From Bacteroidales bacterium (GTDB taxonomy: Bacteria > Bacteroidota > Bacteroidia > Bacteroidales > VadinHA17): a stretch of 16,878 nt of DNA. Position 1 is the first letter of the stretch, and every line of letters begins with the position of its first letter. A program made the translations under genes and the position numbers. The stretch spans positions 1-16,878 of the forward strand of contig DOZA01000147.1 in assembly GCA_003518245.1 (NCBI GenBank), in the 5' to 3' direction. Below are positions 7,655-14,370 of the stretch, piece after piece. Under the pieces are notes generated by a model. The model made no database searches. It saw only the letters and a program-made list of their open reading frames with translations, and was not told the origin of the DNA.

Positions 7655-8995
7655 TCATCTATATTTTCTGAACAGTAAATAAGCCGGTATGCCTGCAGCA
7701 ACAGTGAGCAGGGCTATTGAAGATTCCACAGGCCTTTCCATGAATGACAATACGAGGATAGTAATGCCCGCTGACATGTAGATAAGCTGGGGTACCGGGA
7801 ATCCTGGTATACGAGTATGGATTGTCTTATTACTTCTTATCTTAAATGAACCGGCGATAGTCAGTAGGGGAAAAATACCGAGGGAGAAGCCCATATAGGT
7901 GAGGATCTGGTCAAAGGTGCCGGTTAGTATGAATATTATTGCTATAAGTGACTGAAGATAAATGGTATAAGTAGGTACGTTATGTTTGGGATGTATTTGT
8001 GATAGTGATTTGAAAAACAAACCGTCACGGGCCATCGAGAAATATACCCTGGGACCGATAATAATATAAGCACTCAGGGAGGAGAAAAGTGCAAATGAGA
8101 TGAGCAATGAGAACAACGTTTCAGCTCCCGGACCAAATAATTTACCCATTGCCAGGCCACCGATTGAGATAACCCCTTTCATCTCCTCTGGAGGAACAGC
8201 ATAAACAAAAACCGTGTTAAGTAAGAGGTAAAGGATGATCACAATACCTGTACCGATCAGAAGGGAGCCGGGGAGGTTGATTTTGGGCTTTTCTATTTCT
8301 GACCCTATGTATGTTGATGCATTCCACCCGCTGTATGCAAACATTATCCACATTAGTGAAAGACCTATTGTTTTCCAGCTTGATATACCACCGCCGAGAG
8401 TAGTTACTGCCTTGAAATTTTCATAATTGCCCTTACCAAATGCAAGCCCTGCAATTATAAGCCCGACAAGCAGCAATACTTTAAGCAAGGTGAGAATGTT
8501 CTGCACTTTTGAACCGAATTTAATACCCCTGGAATGAATGAGAGTAAAGATGAGAACAATTATTACTGCAAACAGCTTTGTGATATCACTCATACCCATA
8601 AAGGTATTTTCGGATATCCAAACGGACATTTCAGGGAATGCTCTTATGAAGTACTCGCTGAAGCCCAGTGCTGATGCAGCGATAGGGGCAGAAAACCCCA
8701 CTATGAATGATACCCAACCGCTGAGAAAGCCGAGAGAAGGGTGGTAGATTCTTGACAGGAACATATATTCACCGCCTGCTTCAGGCAGGTTGGCTCCCAG
8801 TTCACCGTATGAAAGGGCCCCGCAGATGGCTATTATTCCCCCTACAGCCCAGAGAATGATAAGCAGGGCAGGTGAGCACAGGTCAGCCATCAGCAGTCCG
8901 GAGGTGGTAAAGATACCTGCCCCTATAATATTGGCAATGACAATATTAGTTGCGGGGAAAAGACCAAGTGTTCTTTTCAGACCGTTATGTGACAT
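7655..8995 (-). CDS. APC-family amino-acid permease
   Basis: An inner-membrane amino-acid transporter of the APC superfamily (LeuT-like fold), 446 residues and about twelve hydrophobic segments. The first helix holds the unwound substrate-binding IIGAGIFTTSG (GAG at 25-27), and helix 2-3 shows the hallmark YGELGANLPEAGGEYMFLSR; the rest alternates long hydrophobic stretches with short charged loops and ends in LLFRKYR. The substrate and whether it is a proton symporter or an exchanger cannot be read from the sequence. The gene starts 12 bases after the stop of the methyltransferase-like gene on the same strand, so the two are very likely cotranscribed. It converges on gltX. Confidence 0.88.
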   Translation of the reverse strand: MSHNGLKRTLGLFPATNIVIANIIGAGIFTTSGLLMADLCSPALLIILWAVGGIIAICGALSYGELGANLPEAGGEYMFLSRIYHPSLGFLSGWVSFIVGFSAPIAASALGFSEYFIRAFPEMSVWISENTFMGMSDITKLFAVIIVLIFTLIHSRGIKFGSKVQNILTLLKVLLLVGLIIAGLAFGKGNYENFKAVTTLGGGISSWKTIGLSLMWIMFAYSGWNASTYIGSEIEKPKINLPGSLLIGTGIVIILYLLLNTVFVYAVPPEEMKGVISIGGLAMGKLFGPGAETLFSLLISFALFSSLSAYIIIGPRVYFSMARDGLFFKSLSQIHPKHNVPTYTIYLQSLIAIIFILTGTFDQILTYMGFSLGIFPLLTIAGSFKIRSNKTIHTRIPGFPVPQLIYMSAGITILVLSFMERPVESSIALLTVAAGIPAYLLFRKYR

Positions 8996-9007
8996 AGGCA
9001 GGATTAT

Positions 9008-9538
9008 CTATTTTGATTTCTTATAACTTATTGAAACACCGCTACCGGATGAATTAATGCTTGTTTCATAATTATCCAATCCTTGTACGTAATCCAGGAA
9101 CACATTTTGACCCCTGCTGTATCTTGATCGTCTCTCTGTAACATTATGTGCCGTAAAGCATCCTCCAACCACCAGTTTGGGATCGACATAATTTTCCAGG
9201 GCTTCTTTATGTCTTCTTTTGTCTATTTCAATGGTTATGAGTTTACCTCCTGTTTTACTGAGCGCCCAGGCTATCCATATACCTGAATGACCCGTTGAAG
9301 TACCTATCTCAAGAGCCCTGGTATAGCCGTTATCTAATATAATATTATATAAAAGCTGACCATCAATGGCCGGAACGTTCATGTCCCGCCAGCGGTACCT
9401 GTTGTCATCCAGGAATTTTCTAACCTGCTTGTCTAGTTCGGTATTTTCTTTAAGATCCTGGGAGGATGAGCCTGGTGAGGCTAGTAAGAATATAGCCACT
9501 ATTAGCATATATGCCGCAAGATGTTTATTTCTGTTCAT
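9008..9538 (-). CDS. Exported O-methyltransferase-like protein with an internal deletion
   Basis: 176 residues. An N-terminal hydrophobic segment (8-21, ending near SPGSSSQ) looks like a signal peptide. From about 34 the protein resembles class I SAM O-methyltransferases of the COMT-like group: NVPAIDGQLLYNII, the SAM loop ALEIGTSTGHSG (E77-G83), the acidic end of strand 2 in ITIEID (E104, D106), and near the end GGCFTAHNV (125-133) and YKK. Between KEALEN (111-116) and PKLVVGG (120-126) only a few residues remain, where the family normally has some 45 more carrying the second SAM segment and the metal-binding aspartates (FxFxDADK-like). So the fold is incomplete and catalysis is doubtful. 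It lies between acyP and the permease on one strand. It could be a decaying gene or a reduced protein with another role. Confidence 0.7.
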   Translation of the reverse strand: MNRNKHLAAYMLIVAIFLLASPGSSSQDLKENTELDKQVRKFLDDNRYRWRDMNVPAIDGQLLYNIILDNGYTRALEIGTSTGHSGIWIAWALSKTGGKLITIEIDKRRHKEALENYVDPKLVVGGCFTAHNVTERRSRYSRGQNVFLDYVQGLDNYETSINSSGSGVSISYKKSK

Positions 9539-9595
9539 GTCTCTTTTGTTTTTTATTTGACAAAAAACGAGAGGTTTTTATTCAATATTACATCC

Positions 9596-9627
9596 TTGTA
9601 GAGACGTTGCATACAACGTCTCTACAA
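9596..9627. repeat. Perfect 14-bp-arm palindrome, first copy (28-bp core at 9598-9625)
   Basis: Arms TTGTAGAGACGTTG and CAACGTCTCTACAA are fully complementary around a CATA loop. The GTAGAGACGTTGCAT word is one I recall as widespread in intergenic regions of Bacteroidota. There is no T run after it on the minus strand, so it is not an ordinary terminator between acyP and the next gene. A diverged copy lies at 9958-9985. Confidence 0.75.
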
Positions 9628-9633
9628 CGTACC

Positions 9634-9912
9634 TTAATAATATATCCTGAATTCTTTATACCTGGCAGGAGGAAAAGGATCAACAATAACAGATTCAACA
9701 TAACTTAATCCCGGTCCTTTTCTGCACCATTCAACAAAGGTATCAAGTTGATCCTTTGATCCCTCAGCTTCTATCTGAACGCTGCCATCGGGTAAATTCT
9801 TGACATAGCCTGTAATACCTGTATCTTGAGCTCTTCTATAAGCGCTGTATCTGAATCCTACGCCCTGTACTCTCCCGGTGACCCTTATCGCATAGCGTAA
9901 TTTATCGCTCAT
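9634..9912 (-). CDS. acyP: Acylphosphatase
   Basis: A small cytoplasmic enzyme that hydrolyses acyl phosphates such as acetyl- or carbamoyl phosphate. The 92 residues match the family length. The phosphate loop GRVQGVGFRYSA supplies the catalytic arginine R21, and GYVKNLPDGSVQIEAEG supplies the catalytic asparagine N39; the chain ends in the usual EFRIYY. The start MSDKLRYAIRV is the only sensible one. The gene is bracketed by two copies of a 28-bp palindrome and precedes the methyltransferase-like and permease genes by 95 bases on the same strand; a functional link with them is not evident. Confidence 0.95.
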   Translation of the reverse strand: MSDKLRYAIRVTGRVQGVGFRYSAYRRAQDTGITGYVKNLPDGSVQIEAEGSKDQLDTFVEWCRKGPGLSYVESVIVDPFPPARYKEFRIYY

Positions 9913-9935
9913 ATATAATAAGTAATGTCTTATTA

Positions 9936-9943
9936 CAAAAATA
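9936..9943 (-). promoter_or_regulatory. Candidate -7 box of the acyP promoter (TATTTTTG)
   Basis: The minus strand reads TATTTTTG, a match to TAnnTTTG, with an implied leader of about 17 bases. No TTG is found at -33, where the palindrome copy at 9958-9985 begins. Confidence 0.4.
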
Positions 9944-9957
9944 AGATTTTTTTATAA

Positions 9958-9985
9958 GTAGAGACCTTGCATTCATCGTCTCTAC
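9958..9985. repeat. Diverged second copy of the 28-bp palindrome
   Basis: It differs from the core of the first copy (9598-9625) at three of 28 positions; the outer arms GTAGAGAC and GTCTCTAC are intact while the inner part has lost symmetry. It sits directly upstream of the acyP promoter candidate. Confidence 0.7.
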
Positions 9986-9991
9986 AACTCG

Positions 9992-10025
9992 CAAAAAGAA
10001 TGGCGCGGATCTCCAGATCCGCGCC
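9992..10025 (-). terminator. Hairpin terminator after tRNA-Gln
   Basis: A GC-rich stem (GGCGCGGATC / GATCCGCGCC) with a four-base loop begins 15 bases after the tRNA 3' end; on the minus strand it is followed by ATTCTTTTT. The GC-rich palindrome contrasts with its AT-rich surroundings and could be a repeat element that came to serve as a terminator. Confidence 0.75.
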
Positions 10026-10040
10026 AGCAAGGGTGATTTG

Positions 10041-10113
10041 TTGCTTCGCCAGGGCTCGAACCTGGACTCTTCTGATCCAGAGTCAGACGTGTTGCCAGTT
10101 ACACCACGAAGCA
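10041..10113 (-). tRNA. trnQ: tRNA-Gln (anticodon CUG)
   Basis: 73 nucleotides fold as a full cloverleaf: acceptor TGCTTCG / CGAAGCA with the weak U1-A72 pair typical of tRNA-Gln, discriminator A73, D arm GTGT / ACAC with GG in the loop, anticodon stem TCTGA / TCAGA with loop CTCTGGA, so U33 and anticodon CTG (reads CAG), a five-base variable region, and T arm CCAGG TTCGAGC CCTGG. The CCA end is not encoded (CAA follows), so it must be added after transcription. It lies 52 bases downstream of glnS, the gene for its own synthetase, on the same strand. Confidence 0.95.
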
Positions 10114-10125
10114 ATTTAGAGATTG

Positions 10126-10156
10126 CAAATTTAAAATACTTATTGCTCAACAGCAA
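10126..10156 (-). promoter_or_regulatory. Promoter of the tRNA-Gln gene (TTG-N20-TAAATTTG)
   Basis: On the minus strand TTG is followed after 20 bases by TAAATTTG, which matches both Bacteroidota promoter elements at a permitted spacing. Transcription would start only about five bases before the mature tRNA 5' end. The tRNA is therefore probably transcribed on its own as well as by read-through from glnS. Confidence 0.55.
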
Positions 10157-10165
10157 GCATATATA

Positions 10166-11875
10166 TTATTTTTTTGCAACTTTCTCCCAGGTATCCCTCA
10201 GGGGTACTGTCCTGTTAAAAATGGGTTTGCCGGGCACTGAGTCTTTATCGACACAGTAATAACCCAGTCGCTGAAACTGAAACTTGTCAAGGGGTTTGAC
10301 ATCGGCAAGTGTTGGTTCAATTTTGCAACCCCTTAATACTTCAAGGGAATCAGGATTAAGAAGTTCCTTAAAATCATGCTCCTTCTGGCCTGCAGGGTCC
10401 TCGTGATTGAAAAGCCTGTCATACTGCCTTACCTCTGCTTCAATAGCATGTGTTGCTGATACCCAGTGAAGAGTTCCTTTTACCTTTCTGTTTGACGCCG
10501 GTCCGCCACTCTTTGTCTCAGGATCAAATTCGCAATGGATCTCTTCTACCTTGCCCGTTTTTTTATCTTTCCTGTAGCCGGTGCATTTGATGATATAGGC
10601 TCCTTTCAACCTTACTTCCCTGTCAGGGCCCAGGCGGAAGAACTTTCGAGGAGGGTCTTCCATGAAATCATTTCTTTCAATATAAAGCTCCCTGCTGAAA
10701 GGAACTTTCCTTGTACCCATGGATTCATCCTCAGGGTTATTTATGATCTCCATTTCCTCAACCTTATCATCGGGGTAGTTAGATATGATAAGCTTAACAG
10801 GATCAAGCACAGCAAACACACGGGGAGCACGTTTATTCAGATCATCACGTACTGCATGTTCAAGAAGAGCAAAGTCGTTTATTGCTTCAACCTTGGTGTA
10901 GCCTATCCTTTTGATAAAATTACGTATTGATTCCATTGTATAACCTCGTCTTCTCAATCCCGAAATAGTAGGCATACGAGGATCATCCCATCCGTTTACC
11001 AGCTTTTCTTCAACAAGTTCCTGGAGCTTTCTTTTGCTCATAACGGTATAGGTGAGGTTGAGCCGGTTAAACTCTATCTGTCGGGGACGGTAATCATCGG
11101 TTTTCAAGTTATCAACAAGCCAGTCATATAAAGGCCTGTGCACTTCGAACTCGAGTGTGCACAGTGAATGGGTAATACCCTCAAAATAATCACTTTGCCC
11201 ATGGGCAAAATCGTACATTGGATAAACCATCCATTTGTTTCCTGTGCGGTGATGTGCCCTTTTTATTATCCTGTATATAACAGGATCCCGCATATGCATA
11301 TTCGTTGATGACATATCAATTTTTGCCCTTAAAACACGGCTGCCTTCATCAAATTCACCTGCGTTCATCCTGGTAAAGAGGTCAAGGTTCTCTTCCATGC
11401 TTCGATTCCTGAAGGGGCTCTCCTTACCGGATGCTGTGGGCGTTCCCTTTTGTGCTGCTATCTCTTCCGAACTCTGATCATCAACATAGGCCAAGCCCCT
11501 ACTGATAAGATCAATGGCAAAATCATACAGCTGACCGAAATAGTCAGATGCATAAAATTCCCGGTCTTCCCAATCAAACCCCAGCCAGTGTATATCCTCC
11601 TTTATCGATTCAACAAATTCTGTTTCTTCCTTTATTGGATTGGTGTCGTCAAAACGCAGGTTACACTTACCACCGAACTTTTCGGCTGAACCAAAATCAA
11701 GGCATATGGCCTTAGCATGGCCTATATGAAGATATCCATTGGGTTCGGGAGGGAAGCGTGTATGTACACGGCCGTCATTCTTGCCGGCACGTATGTCTTC
11801 CTGTATAAACTGCTCAATGAAATTCAGTGAGGTGTCAGAATTTACCTTTTTCTCCCTGTTTGTACTGTCATTCAT
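10166..11875 (-). CDS. glnS: Glutamine--tRNA ligase (GlnRS)
   Basis: A class I synthetase that charges tRNA-Gln directly with glutamine. The 569 residues show [11 protein letters not shown] near 18-28, [18 protein letters not shown] with HIGH at 50-53, [12 protein letters not shown], a [27 protein letters not shown] core and the KMSKS-type VMSKR (278-282); the C-terminal third is the two-barrel anticodon-binding region with [19 protein letters not shown]. The frame is open to an ATG at 11956, but those 27 extra residues are hydrophobic, run into the terminal repeat of a MITE-like element and lie upstream of the proposed -7 box, so the start [10 protein letters not shown] at 11875 is preferred. 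Bacteria that have GlnRS generally acquired it long ago from eukaryotes. Its substrate tRNA follows directly downstream. Confidence 0.95.
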   Translation of the reverse strand: MNDSTNREKKVNSDTSLNFIEQFIQEDIRAGKNDGRVHTRFPPEPNGYLHIGHAKAICLDFGSAEKFGGKCNLRFDDTNPIKEETEFVESIKEDIHWLGFDWEDREFYASDYFGQLYDFAIDLISRGLAYVDDQSSEEIAAQKGTPTASGKESPFRNRSMEENLDLFTRMNAGEFDEGSRVLRAKIDMSSTNMHMRDPVIYRIIKRAHHRTGNKWMVYPMYDFAHGQSDYFEGITHSLCTLEFEVHRPLYDWLVDNLKTDDYRPRQIEFNRLNLTYTVMSKRKLQELVEEKLVNGWDDPRMPTISGLRRRGYTMESIRNFIKRIGYTKVEAINDFALLEHAVRDDLNKRAPRVFAVLDPVKLIISNYPDDKVEEMEIINNPEDESMGTRKVPFSRELYIERNDFMEDPPRKFFRLGPDREVRLKGAYIIKCTGYRKDKKTGKVEEIHCEFDPETKSGGPASNRKVKGTLHWVSATHAIEAEVRQYDRLFNHEDPAGQKEHDFKELLNPDSLEVLRGCKIEPTLADVKPLDKFQFQRLGYYCVDKDSVPGKPIFNRTVPLRDTWEKVAKK

Positions 11876-11896
11876 TATCGATGAGGTTTGAGAATA

Positions 11897-11904
11897 CAAA
11901 AATA
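11897..11904 (-). promoter_or_regulatory. Candidate -7 box of the glnS promoter (TATTTTTG)
   Basis: The minus strand reads TATTTTTG, matching TAnnTTTG, with an implied leader of about 15 bases to the ATG at 11875. A well-placed -33 TTG is not seen. Confidence 0.4.
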
Positions 11905-11943
11905 GGATAAAATATAAGATAAAAGATACACGATACAAATAGA

Positions 11944-12052
11944 GGGGGTGTATCAAAAGCCAGTATTTAATATTGTCTAATTGATAATGTAATATCTATA
12001 TTGTTAATCTTATTGTGTTTACCTTTCATCAAATGACTTTTGATACACCTCC
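11944..12052. mobile_element. 109-bp MITE-like element with 16-bp terminal inverted repeats
   Basis: The ends GGGGGTGTATCAAAAG (11944-11959) and CTTTTGATACACCTCC (12037-12052) are complementary at 15 of 16 positions. The 77-base interior is AT-rich and codes for nothing. The GGTGTATCAAAAG end resembles insertion-sequence termini (I think IS1182-like, unverified). No clear target-site duplication is visible. It probably is a non-autonomous miniature transposon or the collapsed remains of an insertion sequence, placed just upstream of the glnS promoter. Confidence 0.65.
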
Positions 12053-12152
12053 TAATCGCCGAACCCCTGAGATAATTAATAACCCAATTCAAGCCCTAAA
12101 CCCCTAAACAAGAACAATATAAATGTCCTTTAGCAGGCCCTGGGGGCATATG

Positions 12153-12440
12153 CTACTTTATATAGTCTCTCAAACTGTCAACGTATGCCTCAAACCTCTC
12201 CCTTCCCAATGCTGTAATCATGCACAGAGTATGGGGATAATTACCTTTGAATTTTTTTTTGACAGTAATATACCCTGCATCCCTGAGTTTGGTAATCTGT
12301 ATACTTAAATTGCCCGCAGTAGCCCCGGTTTGTTCTTTAATATATGTAAATTCAGCACTTTCGGTATTCATTAAGATGGATACGATTGCCAGTCGCAACT
12401 GTGAATGTAAAAGGGAATCCAGATCACTAAACGTTGCCAT
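12153..12440 (-). CDS. Winged-helix transcriptional regulator (MarR/ArsR-like, HTH_34 type)
   Basis: A 95-residue cytoplasmic DNA-binding protein made of one winged-helix domain. FTYIKEQTGATAGNLSIQITKLRDAGYI (31-58) is the helix-turn-helix with the recognition helix at about 42-54; VKKKFKGNYPHTLCMIT (60-76) forms the wing, and the last helix probably dimerises. There is no ligand domain and no cysteine pair for metal. Its start overlaps the end of the upstream membrane-protein gene by 14 bases, which implies translational coupling. It likely controls its own operon through the palindrome at 13068-13082; this is an inference from position. Confidence 0.82.
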   Translation of the reverse strand: MATFSDLDSLLHSQLRLAIVSILMNTESAEFTYIKEQTGATAGNLSIQITKLRDAGYITVKKKFKGNYPHTLCMITALGRERFEAYVDSLRDYIK

Positions 12441-13014
12441 TTTTTTCCTCTTTTTTCAGTATATAACCCGGAATGAGATAGCCAGTAAACATTGCCACGG
12501 GAACTGTTAGGGGTGATATGTCAGGTCCTGTGAAATGAGATACAAGAGAGAGAGCCCAGAAACATAAGCCTCCGATCATAAGAGCCCTGAATTTTATTAT
12601 AACCCCTGACAGGAAAGTTGGAAATCCGGCCAGCATCAGGATATAGGTTCCCATATACTGCATTTTACCCCATAACAAAACAACGAGTATTATGGCTGAA
12701 ACCAGGAAAGACAGCCATGTCCACATATATAACCTGTCAGCATAGGTGTAAACGGTCTGGCGTTTGCCTTTATTAAAACCGTATATTAATGAAACAAAAA
12801 CACCAGGTACCGTTAACAGCCATACTATCCAGGGCTTATCATAATTTGAAAATTGTCCCCAGAGATATTCAGTAAGACTACAAATCAGAACTAACCAGCC
12901 CCAGAATAGGAGGTGGAAACTACCCTGCTTTATATTACACCTTGTTTTTTCTATCATGTCTGTGATGATCTTAATGCTCTCCTCACCCGACATCTTTTTA
13001 ATATTGTTTTCCAT
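12427..13014 (-). CDS. Six-helix membrane protein of unknown function paired with a regulator
   Basis: 195 residues. A short cytoplasmic start with MSGEESIKIITDMIEKTR (8-25) is followed by about six hydrophobic helices (roughly 32-52, 61-80, 97-116, 121-140, 143-161 and 168-186) and a lysine/glutamate-rich tail. I recognise no enzyme or transporter motif. I recall Bacteroidota proteins with the same EESLxII-MI start and an SF-LLWGWLV first helix next to small winged-helix regulators, so the pair appears to be a recurring module. A possible role is to sense membrane state or to sequester the regulator, but the sequence does not show this. Confidence 0.75.
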   Translation of the reverse strand: MENNIKKMSGEESIKIITDMIEKTRCNIKQGSFHLLFWGWLVLICSLTEYLWGQFSNYDKPWIVWLLTVPGVFVSLIYGFNKGKRQTVYTYADRLYMWTWLSFLVSAIILVVLLWGKMQYMGTYILMLAGFPTFLSGVIIKFRALMIGGLCFWALSLVSHFTGPDISPLTVPVAMFTGYLIPGYILKKEEKNGNV

Positions 13015-13054
13015 AATAAAAATAAATGTGGTTAATAATTATGTAAATATATTA

Positions 13055-13086
13055 CAAACGTAAAGTAGTTTATAATATAAACCAAA
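13055..13086 (-). promoter_or_regulatory. Promoter of the membrane protein/regulator operon (TTTG-N20-TACGTTTG)
   Basis: The minus strand shows TTTG, a 20-base spacer and TACGTTTG, a full match to the Bacteroidota -33/-7 consensus and the best promoter in the window. The leader would be about 34 bases. The spacer contains a perfect palindrome (13068-13082). Confidence 0.6.
13068..13082. promoter_or_regulatory. Perfect 15-bp palindrome inside the promoter spacer (candidate operator)
   Basis: GTTTATA-A-TATAAAC is perfectly symmetric and fills the spacer directly next to the -33 element. A second, weaker symmetric word, TGTAA-N5-TTACA (13042-13056), covers the likely start point 26 bases away. 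Both fit binding by the dimeric winged-helix protein encoded in the operon. Confidence 0.5.
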
Positions 13087-13162
13087 TATTTCTGTAATTC
13101 TCTAAAAAAAATCATATCAAATAATAATTTTACGGGATAATGACACTAAAAAATCTTCAAGC

Positions 13163-13513
13163 ATGGCCTTAATAGAAATAAAGAATATGGAATTCTATGC
13201 TTTTCACGGGCATTTTAAGGAAGAGCAGATTGTTGGGAATAAATTTCTGATTGATCTGACCATAGAAGCGGATCTCAGTAAAGCATCTGAAACAGACCGC
13301 CTGGAAGATACGGTTGACTACCAGCAAGCTTTTAGGATTGTTAAGGAGGAGATGGATAAGAAGTCAAATCTGCTAGAAAACATAGGGAAACGTATACTGG
13401 ATTCAATTTATGCCAAACTGAAAGGGGTAAAAAAAGCAACAGTGCGCATACGTAAGATGAACCCGCCGGTAGGCGGACATATTAACTCGGTAGCTGTTGT
13501 TATGAGCAGGTAA
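13163..13513 (+). CDS. folB: Dihydroneopterin aldolase
   Basis: It cleaves 7,8-dihydroneopterin to 6-hydroxymethyl-dihydropterin and glycolaldehyde in folate synthesis. The 116 residues match the family. FYAFHGHFKEEQIVG carries the pterin-region glutamate E21, TVDY gives Y53, NLLENIGKRI gives the pterin-anchoring E72, and VRIRKMNPPVGG gives the catalytic lysine K98. It stands apart from other folate genes, divergent from the membrane protein operon and 61 bases before the OmpA-like gene. I could not place its promoter. Confidence 0.95.
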   Translation: MALIEIKNMEFYAFHGHFKEEQIVGNKFLIDLTIEADLSKASETDRLEDTVDYQQAFRIVKEEMDKKSNLLENIGKRILDSIYAKLKGVKKATVRIRKMNPPVGGHINSVAVVMSR

Positions 13514-13574
13514 AATATTTGTAAAATGGCAGTTTTTTGTGTATCTTATAAGGAGCAATTTTAAATTGACTGCC

Positions 13575-14366
13575 ATGAAAAAACTGCTGTTTGTTTTAGT
13601 ATTGCTGGGCTCTTTAATAATTGTACGGTCACAGGACAAAGAACTCAGGAATGAACATCCTATCCTTGGAAGTATGCCGGGGTTTACTCTTTATGATTTC
13701 GATAAAAGAGATTTTGGTGCCTATAGTTTTTGTGATGTTAATGGTGATGATTATATTGTTGAAGGGCAGATTACATATTACTATTATGAATGTGATGATA
13801 GCACTGATCCCAAAAATATCCTCAACCGGTTCGAGGAGATAGGCGATAGCTTAAATGCAAATATTTATGGTGATGGTAAGAACCAGTTATACATGGTTTT
13901 ACAGGTTGATCACAGGAGGATGTACGTTGACCTCTTTGCCGAGGATTTTTATTATACTCTCAATATTATTGAAAGGGGAGAATTAAAATCAGAGATTAAG
14001 GCTGAAGACCTGGTTAAAGATCTTGAACAGATAGGCAAATCAGTTTTATATTTTAATTTCAAACGCAACGAATGTGAGCTGACAAGTGATTGTAAGGAGA
14101 TAATAGAGATGATAGTCAAAGCCCTTAAAAGTATACCCACGAGAGGTTTGAGCATTGACGCCTATACAGATAACATTGGTCGCCGTGATGACAACCTTGA
14201 AGTGTCTAGAAGAAGGGCAGAAAACCTTTATAATGAGCTGGTAAAGCTAGGTATTGATCCTCAAAGAATGGTTTATAACGGGTATGGTGAAGAAAATCCT
14301 ATTGCCGATAATAATACAGTTATGGGCAGAGCCTTCAATAACCGCATTGAACTTGTAAAAAAATAG
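13575..14366 (+). CDS. Exported OmpA-domain protein
   Basis: 263 residues. A signal peptide (MKKLLFVLVLLGSLIIVRSQ) is followed by a 120-residue N-terminal part of uncertain identity; its HPILGSMPGFTLYDFDKRDFGAY start is like the domain that precedes OmpA in other Bacteroidota proteins (DUF4892-like, unverified). The C-terminal OmpA domain (about 155-263) has SVLYFNFKRNECEL, YTDNIGRRDDNLEVSRRRA with the peptidoglycan-binding D199 and R214 at the usual 15-residue spacing, GIDPQRMVYNGYGEENPIADN and GRAFNNRIEL. It has no lipobox cysteine, so it is periplasmic and bound to peptidoglycan. The frame extends to an ATG at 13539, but the signal peptide begins at 13575. It may be cotranscribed with folB. 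Confidence 0.85.
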   Translation: MKKLLFVLVLLGSLIIVRSQDKELRNEHPILGSMPGFTLYDFDKRDFGAYSFCDVNGDDYIVEGQITYYYYECDDSTDPKNILNRFEEIGDSLNANIYGDGKNQLYMVLQVDHRRMYVDLFAEDFYYTLNIIERGELKSEIKAEDLVKDLEQIGKSVLYFNFKRNECELTSDCKEIIEMIVKALKSIPTRGLSIDAYTDNIGRRDDNLEVSRRRAENLYNELVKLGIDPQRMVYNGYGEENPIADNNTVMGRAFNNRIELVKK

Positions 14367-14370
14367 GTGA

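Noticed and set aside
11876..11956. N-terminal extension of glnS
   Set aside because: It is hydrophobic, unlike GlnRS N-termini, overlaps the terminal repeat of the MITE-like element and lies upstream of the -7 box candidate.
12094..12110. CCCTAAACCCCTAAAC, a telomere-like short repeat
   Set aside because: Only two units, in ordinary intergenic DNA of a bacterial chromosome; most likely chance.
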